Shown here one piece after another: positions 46,801 through 53,751 of a stretch of DNA of 64,000 nt. Source of the stretch: Bimastos eiseni (lineage: Eukaryota; Annelida; Clitellata; Crassiclitellata; Lumbricidae); contig OY365814.1 of the NCBI GenBank assembly GCA_959347315.1, positions 32,033,387 through 32,097,386 on the forward strand, read 5' to 3'. Positions within the stretch are counted from its first letter, which is position 1. Each line of letters opens with the position of its first letter. The notes beneath the pieces are model-generated. The model searched no databases, was not told where the DNA came from, and saw only the letters and a list, made by a program, of their open reading frames with translations. The position numbers were made by a program, and so were the translations under genes.

Positions 46801-46842
46801 CAGTCCCATCGAATCATCCTCCTCGTCAGAAATATCAGACAT
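19755..46842 (-). CDS. PARP14-like RRM/KH/macrodomain protein without a catalytic domain (whole gene)
   Basis: Coding exons, in order: 46797-46842, 44970-45242, 44135-44230, 43239-43511, 42040-42144, 41195-41362, 40319-40564, 39038-39298, 38205-38435, 35800-37515, 34855-35262, 34240-34367, 33207-33446, 31818-31980, tentative 31151-31200, 29629-29743, 20834-20994, 19755-19892. These sum to 4818 nt, 1605 aa. Order: six RRM-like folds (about aa 50-600), KH-like and helical region (about 600-1095), macrodomain 1 (about 1096-1270), macrodomain 2 (about 1295-1485), KH-like tail. PARP14 relatives bind RNA and ADP-ribose and end in WWE plus ADP-ribosyltransferase domains; here a TGA follows the KH-like tail and I found no such domain in the 2 kb before ZDHHC. 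The resemblance rests on the RRM motif SDTIKVYNIP, the KH tract and tandem macrodomains. The far 3' exons are linked only by phase. Confidence 0.82.
20525..20617 (+). repeat. Dispersed repeat A tail copy
   Basis: gtgccagcaccaagcctgg with ggaggaggag and cacagtgtcgtaaaact; lies in PARP14-like intron 17. Confidence 0.75.
20834..20994 (-). CDS. PARP14-like exon 17 (or exon of a separate gene): KH-like helical tail
   Basis: 161 nt with acceptor TTTGCTAG and donor GAGCAG|GTATTA, phase 1 in, phase 0 out. Encodes RAFRTYDEKLVIVINALSR, then VVEMVKSETTKF and LEITKSLTDEQ. Phase and sequence style (SLTDEQ before a KH-like repeat) suit the PARP14 tail. It lies 8.6 kb from exon 16, so linkage is inferred. 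Confidence 0.68.
20995..23265. other. Large intron, AT-rich, no further exon seen
   Basis: Part of PARP14-like intron 16. Contains a GGCGCTATATCAAG module with TGAT repeats at 21095-21150 and diffuse short repeats (ctaaatcacac) at 22100-22870. No coding signal found. Confidence 0.5.
23266..23488 (-). pseudogene. Recombinase-like relic, last exon (SANT-like motif)
   Basis: After GTTTACAG it begins VCRKLRNKSNKR in phase 1. The conserved end (SEKEKEAVLRHLRSNILRK then VPGKGAILHCLEKE and SWKSIRNYCHNSI) is one frame away, so at least one indel lies near 23440. TAA at 23266-23268. Confidence 0.7.
24073..24246 (-). pseudogene. Recombinase-like relic, acidic tail exon
   Basis: 174 nt, phase 1 at both ends, starting DSEIEPDDEEEEEEENAMY after the large exon's MDP. 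Poor in hydrophobic residues and rich in Asp, Glu and Asn. Donor TCTG|GTAATG. Confidence 0.65.
24577..26624 (-). pseudogene. Recombinase-like relic, large exon
   Basis: Phase-1 acceptor TTTGCAG at 26625 gives DFKGVALNVS; donor CCAG|GTTAGT at 24576. The open part 25681-26624 codes the acidic repeats (six blocks ending in Glu-rich runs separated by KKPNAP/KSNNP-like segments). Downstream, the conserved recombinase blocks lie in different frames of the same strand. The same phase-1 acceptor would also accept PARP14-like exon 16. Confidence 0.8.
27480..27900 (+). mobile_element. LINE relic (end of reverse-transcriptase ORF)
   Basis: Reads CLCDLMCKPLSARSSRPLH, then FVVVGPSLWNEIQL, a PSLWNxLP landmark of CR1/L2-like elements. 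Opposite in strand to the host intron. Confidence 0.7.
28500..28575 (+). repeat. Dispersed repeat C copy
   Basis: gccaagcgcagggcaccagt with flanking tcattcacgagtgct; see 6500 and 47085. Confidence 0.65.
28925..29475. repeat. Long degenerate ACT/AAT trinucleotide array
   Basis: About 550 bp of taatactactattactatt-like DNA. The long Ser/Asn-rich and Val/Ile-rich open frames over it are artefacts of the repeat. Confidence 0.95.
29629..29743 (-). CDS. PARP14-like exon 16: end of macrodomain 2 and short duplicated linker
   Basis: 115 nt, phase 0 in, phase 1 out. Starts AFEKAFMSPSLLSASLQ, like the VFxxAF helix that ends macrodomains, then PLEKKFMGLQSSPSATP, an apparent 17-residue duplication of the first segment. 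Acceptor GCTGTTACAG, donor CAGG|GTAAGC. Confidence 0.72.
29810..30239. mobile_element. hAT-like non-autonomous element, family 1 copy 1
   Basis: Ends are inverted repeats (cagggttgaaccgaat at left, attcagtacaaccct at right). Flanking 8-mers actgcaac and attgcagc match at 6 of 8. About 430 bp, no ORF. It ends 67 bp upstream of the acceptor-side edge of PARP14-like exon 16. Confidence 0.8.
30334..30546 (-). mobile_element. tRNA-derived SINE, full-length copy 2
   Basis: Reverse complement of the 13594-13812 element, same head, body and end, about 80-85% identical. Lies in a PARP14-like intron. Confidence 0.85.
31151..31200 (-). CDS. PARP14-like tentative exon 15: last strand of macrodomain 2
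   Basis: Between exons 14 and 16 the phases require a short exon of length 3n+2. The best candidate follows a CCAG acceptor and reads VNFPSLRFDSFIFTSLQ, resembling the final strand of a macrodomain before AFEKAF. A 50-nt length makes the frame close, but no GT stands at that point; the nearest GT is two bases later and breaks the frame. Confidence 0.4.
31425..31730. repeat. Purine-rich GA/GACA/CATA microsatellite cluster
   Basis: gagagaga, gacagacaga and catacatacata tracts about 90 bp downstream, in sense, of PARP14-like exon 14. Confidence 0.9.
31818..31980 (-). CDS. PARP14-like exon 14: ADP-ribose loop of macrodomain 2
   Basis: 163 nt, phase 0 in, phase 1 out. VLRTFVSNALIQAHKQSMT and SIAIPAIGSGTLKFPHDVV contain the classic AIPAIGSG phosphate-binding loop, then a C-terminal helix (VLLEEIIKFSN). 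Donor AAGG|GTAACT. Confidence 0.92.
32020..32540. mobile_element. hAT-like non-autonomous element, family 2
   Basis: Terminal inverted repeats tagggctgca... and ...aatagcccta, with internal cgattaatcg palindromes. Target-site 8-mers cttttaac and cttttatc match at 7 of 8. Lies in PARP14-like intron 13; no ORF. Confidence 0.85.
32640..32850. repeat. 18-bp tandem repeat with a 36-bp higher-order unit
   Basis: Alternating ttagaacaataaaactat and ttagaaccataaatctgc units, so the true period in the centre is 36 bp. Confidence 0.9.
33207..33446 (-). CDS. PARP14-like exon 13: core of macrodomain 2
   Basis: 240 nt, phase 0 at both ends. VDVIVNSTAKTLILGNGGV and SKAILSGAGPEIQKEC match the canonical macrodomain VDVIVNA and GGVSxAI motifs; GDILVTKACKL and KAIYHGAAVQW follow. 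ADP-ribose contact motifs look preserved. Confidence 0.92.
33545..34060. repeat. Long CT-rich tract in PARP14-like intron 12
   Basis: About 500 bp of ctctctctgtctctg DNA (purine-rich in the transcript). Leu/Ser-rich open frames here are not genes. Confidence 0.93.
34240..34367 (-). CDS. PARP14-like exon 12: Pro-rich linker and start of macrodomain 2
   Basis: 128 nt, phase 1 in, phase 0 out. Linker rich in Pro, Ser and Thr (PGSPPTSPQHPATPTSP), then GIIVKFYKGTICAIE, the first two strands of macrodomain 2. Donor GAG|GTAGCA. Confidence 0.87.
34567..34790 (-). mobile_element. LINE relic (end of reverse-transcriptase ORF)
   Basis: Reads AFSVVGPSLWNTLPLALQL then YTRPKTVL. Close relative of the relic at 38815-38995; both in PARP14-like introns, same strand as the gene. 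Confidence 0.8.
34855..35262 (-). CDS. PARP14-like exon 11: rest of macrodomain 1
   Basis: 408 nt, phase 1 at both ends. Encodes GGEIIQEQCADHVSQHGNL, LPGGIFVSEAGNMLCDIII and HIVEPETL, the typical macrodomain core. The loop that is usually PAIGTG reads FPLSFGAAF and the usual GGGVA loop is lost, so ADP-ribose binding is doubtful. A KH-like tail (EQLKKLEEQLKEFGFSQ) follows. Confidence 0.92.
35400..35440. repeat. (AAT)n microsatellite
   Basis: Short aataataataat tract starting about 35378 in intron 10. Confidence 0.85.
35620..35775 (-). mobile_element. tRNA-derived SINE-like fragment
   Basis: Minus strand has tggcatgctggactgtcgac followed by gttggggttcagatcctc, an A-box/anticodon-arm/B-box arrangement. 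Lies about 25 bp from the exon 10 donor. Confidence 0.55.
35800..37515 (-). CDS. PARP14-like exon 10: KH-like region and first part of macrodomain 1
   Basis: A single 1716-nt exon (572 codons, about aa 567-1138), phase 1 at both ends. It closes RRM 6, then carries a long stretch like the multi-KH region of PARP14. A charged helical block (WKAEVERELEEEEERKRRK) may be coiled coil. KH-like pieces include NVLVVSSRENLVEGILKEI and SGFVLKGNREEVEAAKKRL. The exon ends with the first strands of a macrodomain: NIVIVLGEITDIEMGGALI then NPTN. Individual KH boundaries are not resolved by eye. Strong acceptor TTTTTGTGTAG and donor TTGG|GTAAGT. Confidence 0.93.
38205..38435 (-). CDS. PARP14-like exon 9: end of RRM 5 and start of RRM 6
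   Basis: 231 nt, phase 1 at both ends. DYAALQKLVNSVPFSGRMV closes RRM 5. A diverged RRM-like stretch, DESVTRYFAEKAGTTRDKI to TSTVLKFPRH, follows. Acceptor CATTCTTTCAG, donor CTCAG|GTAATT. Confidence 0.84.
38455..38655. repeat. Minisatellite of about 28-30 bp in PARP14-like intron 8
   Basis: Units like ggaaaaatatgggtatatat, about six or seven copies, next to the exon 9 acceptor. Confidence 0.8.
38815..38995 (-). mobile_element. LINE relic with 3' GGTGCTATATAAAT tail
   Basis: Reads VVGPSLYNKFP, then SHPQTVLFSRAG, and ends gaggtgctatataaatcttc. It links the RT-end relics to the dispersed GCGCTATATAAAT module. Confidence 0.78.
39038..39298 (-). CDS. PARP14-like exon 8: end of RRM 4 and start of RRM 5
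   Basis: 261 nt, phase 1 at both ends. AVQRVLSRKNYQLNNIRLQ closes RRM 4; KKRLIVKRLPFGITLEKLS and SSAMLEFNGG begin RRM 5. Acceptor TTGTTGCAG, donor CCAG|GTGGGA. Confidence 0.86.
39310..39400. repeat. Dispersed repeat D
   Basis: gtgaaccgttcagaatcgct and gccagtgcgaaaggccc recur at 42885-42945. Confidence 0.65.
39867..40292. mobile_element. hAT-like non-autonomous element, family 1 copy 2
   Basis: Same family and orientation as 29810-30239 (shared cagtttatgtattaaat, gtagacct and tattcggccgaatagtt). Terminal taggattgtactg is diverged and I see no clear target-site duplication. Lies in PARP14-like intron 7, 27 bp from exon 7. Confidence 0.75.
40319..40564 (-). CDS. PARP14-like exon 7: end of RRM 3 and start of RRM 4
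   Basis: 246 nt, phase 1 at both ends. DAAEVARRQTHQVAGCFLD closes RRM 3; CRAIRVSGIDSYKLDQD and VAVITFTTRE begin RRM 4. Acceptor CAATTTTAG, donor GAAG|GTATTC. Confidence 0.86.
40850..41095 (+). mobile_element. LINE relic, degraded
   Basis: Reads LQFEIYRQPIYWCPVL, similar to the LHWLPV region of CR1/L2-like RT, after an FLKSHPF-like stretch. Confidence 0.5.
41195..41362 (-). CDS. PARP14-like exon 6: start of RRM-like fold 3
   Basis: 168 nt, phase 1 at both ends. Encodes VASDTIKVYNIPPKVTEEM and LRLYFELKRRCGGGPIKVL, then KAQIQFQNTD. This is the most PARP10/PARP14-like RRM, with strand 1, the LxxYFE helix, a Gly-rich loop and strand 3. A LINE relic and an AT-rich tract flank it. Confidence 0.88.
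41835..41915 (+). repeat. Dispersed repeat A tail copy
   Basis: aatgccagtccaaagcttgg, then ggaggagggtgacgctaa and acacagtgtcgtaact. Lies in PARP14-like intron 5. Confidence 0.78.
42040..42144 (-). CDS. PARP14-like exon 5: end of RRM-like fold 2
   Basis: 105 nt, phase 1 at both ends. Encodes AAENMLSKGTIMIIDTAMR then a Ser/Asp-rich linker (GSSDESSSNDN). Acceptor TATCTTACAG, donor GAG|GTGACT. Confidence 0.8.
42252..42271. other. Perfect short hairpin
   Basis: acccgtga and tcacgggt flank an AAAA loop. It follows a TTAA, so it could be a transposon end, but no partner end was found. Confidence 0.6.
43239..43511 (-). CDS. PARP14-like exon 4: first part of RRM-like fold 2 (duplicate of exon 2)
   Basis: Exactly 273 nt like exon 2, same phases. 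Contains STRTIVIRGVREAYRSS and RNMIAVFAHRK, aligning with exon 2 (IRTITIEDVPD, KNMVAVFAHS). The shared GGGR motif precedes the third strand in both. Confidence 0.82.
44135..44230 (-). CDS. PARP14-like exon 3: end of RRM-like fold 1
   Basis: 96 nt, phase 1 at both ends. Encodes VAEQMLRLGSVTVVGEKM, the helix 2 to strand 4 part of an RRM, then a Ser/Thr-rich linker. Homologous to exon 5 (AAENMLSKG). Confidence 0.8.
44510..44605. repeat. AT microsatellite
   Basis: tatatatata tract in PARP14-like intron 2. Confidence 0.93.
44970..45242 (-). CDS. PARP14-like exon 2: linker and first part of RRM-like fold 1
   Basis: 273 nt, phase 1 at both ends. A Ser-rich linker leads to an RRM-like beginning (SIRTITIEDVPDTHVES) and then KNMVAVFAHS. 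The donor is AG|GTTCGT, less typical, but exon 4 has the same structure (AG|GTTCTG) at the homologous codon. Confidence 0.8.
45308..45490. repeat. Short element with inverted ends and TGAT tail
   Basis: Left gcacctcttcaagatatctac and right gtagatttcttgaagaagtgc are inverted (about 19 of 23), followed by ctatatcaagtttcattgaa and ttgattgattgattgatt. Related single ends: 21095-21150, 37905-37950, 63205-63260. Confidence 0.7.
46136..46290. mobile_element. hAT-type MITE with perfect 8-bp target-site duplication
   Basis: 155 bp. Ends caggggcgtc / gacgcccctg are perfect inverted repeats. It is flanked on both sides by TGATCAGC (46128-46135 and 46291-46298). No ORF. Lies in PARP14-like intron 1. Confidence 0.95.
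46797..46842 (-). CDS. PARP14-like exon 1 (start codon, acidic N-terminus)
   Basis: ATG at 46842 encodes MSDISDEEDDSMGLS and ends in phase 1 at CGG|GTGAGT, matching the phase-1 acceptor of exon 2. A GTATGT donor near 46905 and a CCCCAG acceptor just upstream of the ATG hint at a very short 5' UTR intron; this is weak. Confidence 0.75.
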
Positions 46843-46905
46843 TTTTAAATCTGGGGAGTTGAAAGCTCTTTTGTCAGCAATTTTCGCTATCGGTTTAACA
46901 TACCT

Positions 46906-47755
46906 CCTCTAGTTTTGAACCCATTACCAGGGCCCGTAATTCCTCGAGTAAACTGGAAATAGCACGGCGGTGGAGGTTTTAATGCTGTAAAATCGAAAGT
47001 GACGCACACAAAAAATTACGTCAAAGAAATATTTTAGCGTCATCTAGTAGCAGATGGTACAAAGGCAATTAATCGCAATCTTGCTCTAAAAATATTAAAG
47101 CTCCATTCGAAAGCCAAGAGCAGGGCACCAACTAATTCACACGCGCTGCGTCTAGTCAGAGGGGCTATCCAAGGGGTGTTCCCAACGAGGTAAGAATCTG
47201 GCTACCAGAGGGTCAAAGGAGACAGTGTAGCTTAGCTGGTGAGTCGGATGTTGTTTAGATCGAGAATTAAAGCGTGGAAGATCACACGAATTGTGATAAG
47301 AGTTCATGAAAAGGCGAGACTAGTTTCGAGTGGAAAGCCGGATACCTGAAGTTTGTCTCATTTTGGTGTCTCTTGTCATCATTCCTGCGTTGGCTGATAT
47401 TATGGGCAAAACTGGAAAAACCTTAGGAATGTTTAAAAATTTTTAGGCTTTAGGGTTTTCTAGGCTTTTATATTTTAGGTTTGACTATAAAAGTATTTTT
47501 TTGTACTCGAGTACTACTCGCATGCTTCCACTTCCGGTCTAAAAATTGCAATTTCCGGTCATCGAGAGCTATTCTGAAGCCTATATTTAATTTTTTAGTG
47601 TAACAAAAAGACTAAAAATTTTCTGTTTCTTCTGCTGTTCAATAGCTTTTTAGTTGTTACATTGGAGATTCGACTTTATTGGTGTGCCAGAACTTTAGTT
47701 AGAACCTATGTTATAGTCTACTTAGTCTATCAAGGCTATAGTCTAGGGCCTATAA
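46906..47755. other. Upstream flank of the PARP14-like gene
   Basis: Expected promoter side. No clear core promoter motif. Contains repeat C and, near 47500, a gtactcgagtact palindrome that has a partner near 48155. Confidence 0.45.
47085..47160 (+). repeat. Dispersed repeat C copy
   Basis: gccaagagcagggcaccaac; see 6500 and 28500. Confidence 0.65.
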
Positions 47756-48087
47756 CAGCGATTCCCAACCCGTGGCCCGCGTGCCAAAAGTGGCCCGCCA
47801 GGTCTCACATAGTGGTCCCCGACCTACAAAAGGTATAAAAAAAACCTACATGATTTGAATGAATATTTGACAAAAATCTTTTTTTTCTGTTATAAATTAT
47901 TAAATTTTATTGAAGTTTTTTAGTAATCTAAAATGATTAAGCAGGAATTTATCCAAATGCAACTAGATTCTATTCTAAAATAAAAATCCGTTAAAATTTA
48001 AAATTGCTATTTTTTTTACCTTGCGGCCCATCACGTCTATTCCCTAAATAAAAGTCGCCCTAAGTCGAAAAAAGTTGAGAACCACTG
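47756..48087. mobile_element. hAT-type MITE (CAGNGGTTCTCAAC ends)
   Basis: 332 bp. Left cagcgattcccaaccc and right aagttgagaaccactg are inverted. Flanking 8-mers gcctataa and gtctatga match at 6 of 8. No ORF. Confidence 0.82.
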
Positions 48088-48824
48088 GTCTATGATAGCA
48101 TGGTGTATAGTGGAAGCCATGAAGCTTGTGTTAAACATTTTAGGTACAATCGAGTACTCGAGTACTCGCTAATTAAGCTTCTCGACAGAGAGCTCGACTC
48201 CAAAACTAGGCCTACTCGTTAGCGGCAACCCTAGATATAATACTATGGATGTTTTCAGATCGTAGGCTGACGTCATCCGCTGCTTCTTGTTGTTGGGTCT
48301 TTCCGATGCTGGAGTCTTTCGTATACGCATTGTTTTGTATTCATTAAATATAAAAATATTTACAGGTATGTTTTTATTTCTAGCTACCTTTATTATTCAC
48401 TGTCAGTCACGTTGGCATTTCTGCGTTTTTGTCAGATTGATTCTTTTCTAAATAAACGAATATCATCAAGTCTTCGTTCCGTTTCTTCTCCATGCGGAGT
48501 CCGATTTGTCAAAAAATCAGCTACTGAGAATTTCTCGGAATCTTAATCAACGCCATAGTAGCTGAAGCTGGAAGGCCCAGCCCCTCTGACCCCCGGCAAA
48601 TCGGACGCTACTTTTTTCTATGCTATTTTTCTCATGAGTACATGTATCTCTGTTGCTTTATTCGCGTTTCAGGTTCTTCTACACGTCTGTTATTCTGGCT
48701 TTTTGCTGTGTGTAACGACTGTAGGCCTAAGCGTCGATGACATTAATAAATTATCATAGGCCTTAATCTTATAGGTAGACCTGCAATTATTAATCAACAG
48801 TCTTAGCGAATTGGTTTTTCTACA

Positions 48825-48885
48825 CGCAGTGTGTGTGTGTGTGTGTGTGTTGGTGTGTGTATGTGCTCGGAGAGAAAGAAAGAAG

Positions 48886-48979
<94 letters not shown>

Positions 48980-49130
48980 TAGAGAGAGAGTGCGTGTGTA
49001 TATTTACTGATACGATAGACAGACAGAGACAGATGCAGACAGACAGACAGACGGAGATACACACTGACAGACAGACGGGCAACTTGACAGATACATAAAG
49101 ACAGAGGCAGACAGGCAGGCAGACAGAGCT
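48825..49130. repeat. TG, GA and GACA microsatellite cluster
   Basis: gtgtgtgt, then about 40 bp of gagaga and about 60 bp of gacagacaga, with further ACAG-type tracts to 49370. Confidence 0.96.
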
Positions 49131-49609
49131 GTCAGCTGTGTTTCCAGAGGCCCTTTGTTTCCCGCGGCACTCGCTTGCTACACCGCTTCTATAGACCTAC
49201 TAGACAGGGTAATCTGCGTCGTTGGTTTATTTAACCCTCGTGCAACAACCTATGAATACGTCTGACAACGTATTCAGCAGACAGAGAGAAAGAGATACAC
49301 ACACAGACAGCTACAGAAAGACAGACAGACACAGAAAGAGACAGAGTCAGAGAGTGAGACAGAGACATACAGGTAAACAGAGAGATCTGGTATCACTGAT
49401 AATGACTTTGACGTTGACGATGACGTTGACACCGTTTGATATGACGGCTACTGATGAGGTCCATTACTACGGTCGCCGCTGATGATGATGACGACGACGA
49501 CGACGATGATGATGGCGGGTTGACAGATGTAGGACAGGCAGCCAATTTCACGCAATTTCGAACCTGTCTGTCTCATAACTAATCGAGAAGAGACCCCTCT
49601 CAGTCTTGA

Positions 49610-49990
49610 AGCCCATATATACAGCCTAAAGGTTTGAGGGTCTAAATGCCTGAAGGGCTGACGTTCCAAAAGCCTAACTAACTAAAGGCTTAAAGGTCTA
49701 GTGGATTATAAGCCTAAATGTATAAAATCCTAACGGTCCGAAAGTTTACATATTCAAAGACCTTAATTAGGTCCAAATGCCTCAAATTGTCTAAAACCCT
49801 ATCGTAATCTTAATCGTAATCTCAACATTTCTACAGCGCTCACAAAAGCGAAGTCGCGGGAACATTTAGACATGAAGATATAAATGTCTAAAAGCCTAAA
49901 GGTTCAAAAGTCGAAAAGCCAAAAGGGTTAAAGGTCTTAAAGTCTAAAAGCTCAAATGCCTACATGTAGATGACTATATAGGTCTAAAAG
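49610..49990. repeat. Degenerate minisatellite of about 16-18 bp
   Basis: Imperfect aaaggtctaaaagcct units. Confidence 0.75.
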
Positions 49991-50089
49991 CCGGACGATC
50001 TAGGGAGAATGCTCGATGGCCTATACATACGGGCCCGAAATTATCACGGAACCATAATCACAAGGCTGAAACCGAAATTGCGCGGACGT

Positions 50090-50430
50090 CAATTCTCTTC
50101 CAAACTCTTCCATCGAACCCTTCTCTGCCTTGCCGTCTTGCGTTACCTTGCTTTGCCTGCTCTGCGTTGTCATGCCCTGTCTTGCCTGCATTGCCTTCTA
50201 TTACCTTGTCTGCCTCTTTCTGCCTTTCCTTGACTCCTCTTACATTGCCTCAATTGCCCTGAATCCTCTTACCCTTCCATGGCTAAGTTACCATACCTGC
50301 TGCCTTCTCTGTCTTGCCTCGTTTACCCCAATTGCTTGCCCCCTGCTCTTCATTGACTGCCTTCTCAAACGTCCTATTTCCTTGGTGCATGGGGGCCTGA
50401 GAGGCTGAACCATTTAGCCTTTGCTGCAAT
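50090..50430. repeat. Degenerate CTTGCC-rich minisatellite
   Basis: Many ccttgcc / attgcc units with no fixed period, continuing weakly to 50740. Confidence 0.65.
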
Positions 50431-50511
50431 AGGCCTAGTGCGGCATTCTTAAGATTCCCACAACTTCTAATCAGTCGATCCTCTGCTTCTTTCTTGACCA
50501 TAGGTCCCATG

Positions 50512-50580
50512 AACTGCACACCTTTAAAACGCTTACCATCGCTTCTATATTAAGTCAACTTCTGTAACTCTGTTAGTGAT
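50512..50580 (+). repeat. Dispersed repeat A head copy
   Basis: tgcacacctttaaaacgctt and atcgcttctatattaa, the other end of the 55125-55355 element. Further heads: 57750-57800, 59235-59300, 62168-62250. Confidence 0.7.
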
Positions 50581-51419
50581 TTCAAGGAAATAATTTTGAA
50601 TATCGATGTCAATAGCACTGTTTCCTCTCTCTTTCCTTTTTGACAAATCGAACCCTGGTCTTTCCTTGCCTTCTCCTTTTCTGCCTCGATTGCCTAGGCT
50701 GGCATTTTCTGCCTTTTGCCCGGAATTCCCCTCCACTCTACTAAATTTGTCTGCGTCGTAATCTTTACATCCAATGAGCTATTGCTGAACGCAACTCAAA
50801 ACGAGTTTCGAGATACCGGGGTTTCTTGTAAGTGAGTAAGCAGCGCTTGGCTGTGCTCCCGTGATTCCATGAGCGCCAAGGCTGCTTCTTGTTCTCGTCA
50901 GAAGCGGAAATTATACTTTATTTCTCGATTATGTCACACAATCTTATGTCCCTTTTGCTTGCTTTCTCTTTTCTCTCACAACTCCGAGGATGTCTGTTGT
51001 GTAATTGCCTTTTACGACAATTTTTGATTGCACATTCTTTGATTGTTCATTGATTATTATGATACTCCCGTTTTCAATAAAGCACATGTTCATTTAATAT
51101 CCCTTCTTCGAAATGTTCATCTCTCTCTGCGTGATCTCCGATTGTGCTCCGAACGAGATTTGGGTGTCGACTGAGTCTGGATGGGAGGACGGTTGACCAT
51201 CGATTGCTACTGCTGCTGCTACTGTTATTGCGGTTGATGGGGCTTCATTATGCGTTGGTCTCTATATGCGGATCTGACTAAAACCCAGTTAAGCGCGCGT
51301 CAATGGCTGTTAGCTCTAAACAGCTAAACAGCTCTGAGATAGACTTCTGTAAGTACTTTGCACATAATGGCAGGCATCCATATCTATTCAACATCAATAT
51401 TACACACATCTAGGCACAC

Positions 51420-51492
51420 GCACACACCTACACACATGTATATATATATATATATGTATGTATATATGTATGTATATATGTATGTATATATG

Positions 51493-51545
<53 letters not shown>
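51420..51545. repeat. TA/TGTA microsatellite
   Basis: tatgtatgtatatatg units passing into a pure TA tract of about 50 bp. Confidence 0.95.
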
Positions 51546-51546
<1 letters not shown>

Positions 51547-51844
51547 TACATACACACGCCTGCACCTACACACATGCGCACAAACGCACAAACGCACGCA
51601 CACATAATATGAGACCCTATGGTTCTGTCTGAATTGTATCAATGGTGACCTAGTTATTTCGCAGATAATTTACAGCACCCTTTGATGTTCGGAACCTATC
51701 AAACCCAGTGCATGTTTCCTCTGGTGTGTGAGCCATGGTCTGATTCCGCTGGACGCGTGCGCCAATACATTGACCCATTTGGCCATTTCCAATGATGTCC
51801 AAACAACGCTACAATTTCCTTCTCAGCTAACCTGTAAACTATCT

Positions 51845-53272
51845 CAGTGGCGTAGGCAGGATTTCCCCAAGGGGGGGGGGGGTTAGTGTAGGCACTTTTG
51901 GGATAGTCCTTTCCCCCACTAGATCTACAATAAATTATGGGGCTCAATGAGCCAGGATTTTTTTAATTTTAGCCTTTTTTGCACTGCAACAGTTTTTTTG
52001 TGATTTTATAAAATAAAAATACTTTTTAATAAAATCGACTAAGGCACATAGCAAGTGATTTTATAACAATGGACAAAAAAATTACAAACATATACTCAAG
52101 CCTTAAATTTGACATGATTATAACATAGCCCTGCCTAGGCAAGTCAGTCTCAGATTTTCTTTTTTTCTTTCTTAGTAGGCTAATATTCTTCTTCTGATTA
52201 TTAGTAGAAGTTAAGTTTTCTTGTCATTAGGGCCTATCTTATTTATTCATTACTTAATCATAATGAATATTGGTCTTAACTTGCTTGGCTTCACAGCACG
52301 AAATCTAATCTTCGCTTCCTTAGTAGTTCATTGATTGTTTCCTCCGCTGATGGTGTTATTTCACCGTGAAAAAGAACGCTCACTTGTACAGTTGGAAACA
52401 GGCAATATAATGTTGCCAAGATTTGCAACAACTTTGTAATATTTGGATGTTCAATGGCACAAATGCATTGCGTCCAAAACATTTTTTGGCACACTACCCG
52501 TTTCTTTGCCTGATACCACAGCCTTAGTTCTGCCACTAATGAATCATACTTACGTTGAGAGCCATTGCTTGTGGAATGATCACTTAGCTTTGTTTAGTGC
52601 TATTCTTGCCCCAACATCTTATAGCAAGAGATAACAATGTTTAGTTAAACTTACCACAACACCATCCAGCGAGAGATAACTCTGCTTACTGATTTTATAG
52701 TTGATTCACTATATACAATGCAGCAATTTATATAATTTATCATTTATATTCAACTGTTTTTAACTTCTGAACATTCAATTTGGTCTAATGCGTCCAATGA
52801 TCATGTCTAAGGATGAATTGACCTATATACAAAGTATTGCTTTCTATCTCTTTATGTTAATATATATATAATATATATTATTTAAATACATATACACACA
52901 CCCATTTTATATAGTTATATAATTTATATAGTACTTATAGGGCCCATGACAACTGCTGTCTTTTATCCCTGTCCTATATATCCGAAAGTAATTGAATGAT
53001 ACATTGCGCTTGTCACATTATAGGCTAAGTTCTGCTTCATTTACACCCTGGTATACGGTATCGGGTATAAGTCAAATCTATGCCACGGCTGCTGCCTGCG
53101 TGGAGTCGGCGCGTATGTTGCACTCAGTGAACTGAGTGTCTGTTATTTCCTTAGCGAGGGACTGTCCCAAAATTATCCCAACTTATTCTGTAGTCTGTTG
53201 TTAGAAATATTTTCAACTATGCCAATCGGAGGGGGGGTTTAACCCCCCAAGCCCCCCTTGCCTACGCCACTG
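51845..53272 (-). mobile_element. hAT transposon relic with inverted ends and transposase remnant
   Basis: 1428 bp. Ends cagtggcgtaggcag and ttgcctacgccactg are inverted. Flanking 8-mers aactatct and atctatct match at 7 of 8. G-rich runs lie just inside both ends. The transposase remnant at 52291-52536 sets the strand. The element is internally deleted. Confidence 0.88.
52291..52536 (-). pseudogene. hAT transposase C-terminal fragment
   Basis: Reads MAELRLWYQAKK, then EHPNITKLLQILATLYCLF. This matches the xELRLW...FPNIxxLLQILATLPV block before the ERSFS dimerisation motif of hAT (ZMYM-type) transposases. The ERSFS part is corrupted and the catalytic region is absent. Confidence 0.75.
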
Positions 53273-53307
53273 ATCTATCTGATTATCGATATTCGGAAAA
53301 TCTGTAA

Positions 53308-53751
53308 ATGTCGATAACCCGTTTGCAGATAATCTGGTGCCTTGTGTTTTTTGCAAATGTGTGTTACGTCGATTTTATAAGTAACATGAATAAGATGTCT
53401 GGGATGGTTGTCCAAAAAGAAAGGCGATTATCTACACGAATTCTGATAATCCAAGCGATTTATTTGCCGCTACTTACTCGCTTGCGGCGGCTCTCTCGAT
53501 TGCATAGGCTACTACCCAGGGTCATAAATCCCGCGGAGGGAAGGAAGGAAATTCCATTCCTACAATTTTTTAATGAAATGTATTATTTGTCTGAGCTGTT
53601 TAAAAAGTATCTAGGTGCCAGTTTCAATCGCCATAAACTGTCCTTGGCACGCATTCAATTTATAGGGCAGATACTTATTTTGTGTGTAATAACTTCATTT
53701 AACAGTGCATTGATGACAAGGATGATATGCTTTTTTACAATTATACCCTGA
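53308..53751 (+). other. Unrecognised 147-codon open frame
   Basis: Begins just outside the hAT element. The translation (for example LPRVINPAEGRKEIPFLQF) matches no family I know. No ribosome-start context or splice support; could be chance or an old element. Confidence 0.2.

Noticed and set aside
47470..48200. gtactcgagtact palindromes flanking the 47756-48087 MITE as a second nested transposon
   Set aside because: The outer sequences share only the palindrome. I could not find matching ends or a target-site duplication.
48690..49098. Cys/Leu/Ser-rich open frames near 48.8-49.1 kb
   Set aside because: Produced by TG, GA and GACA microsatellites; the same applies to frames at 51.4-51.6, 55.7-56.1, 57.3-57.5, 58.0-58.3 and 63.6-63.9 kb.
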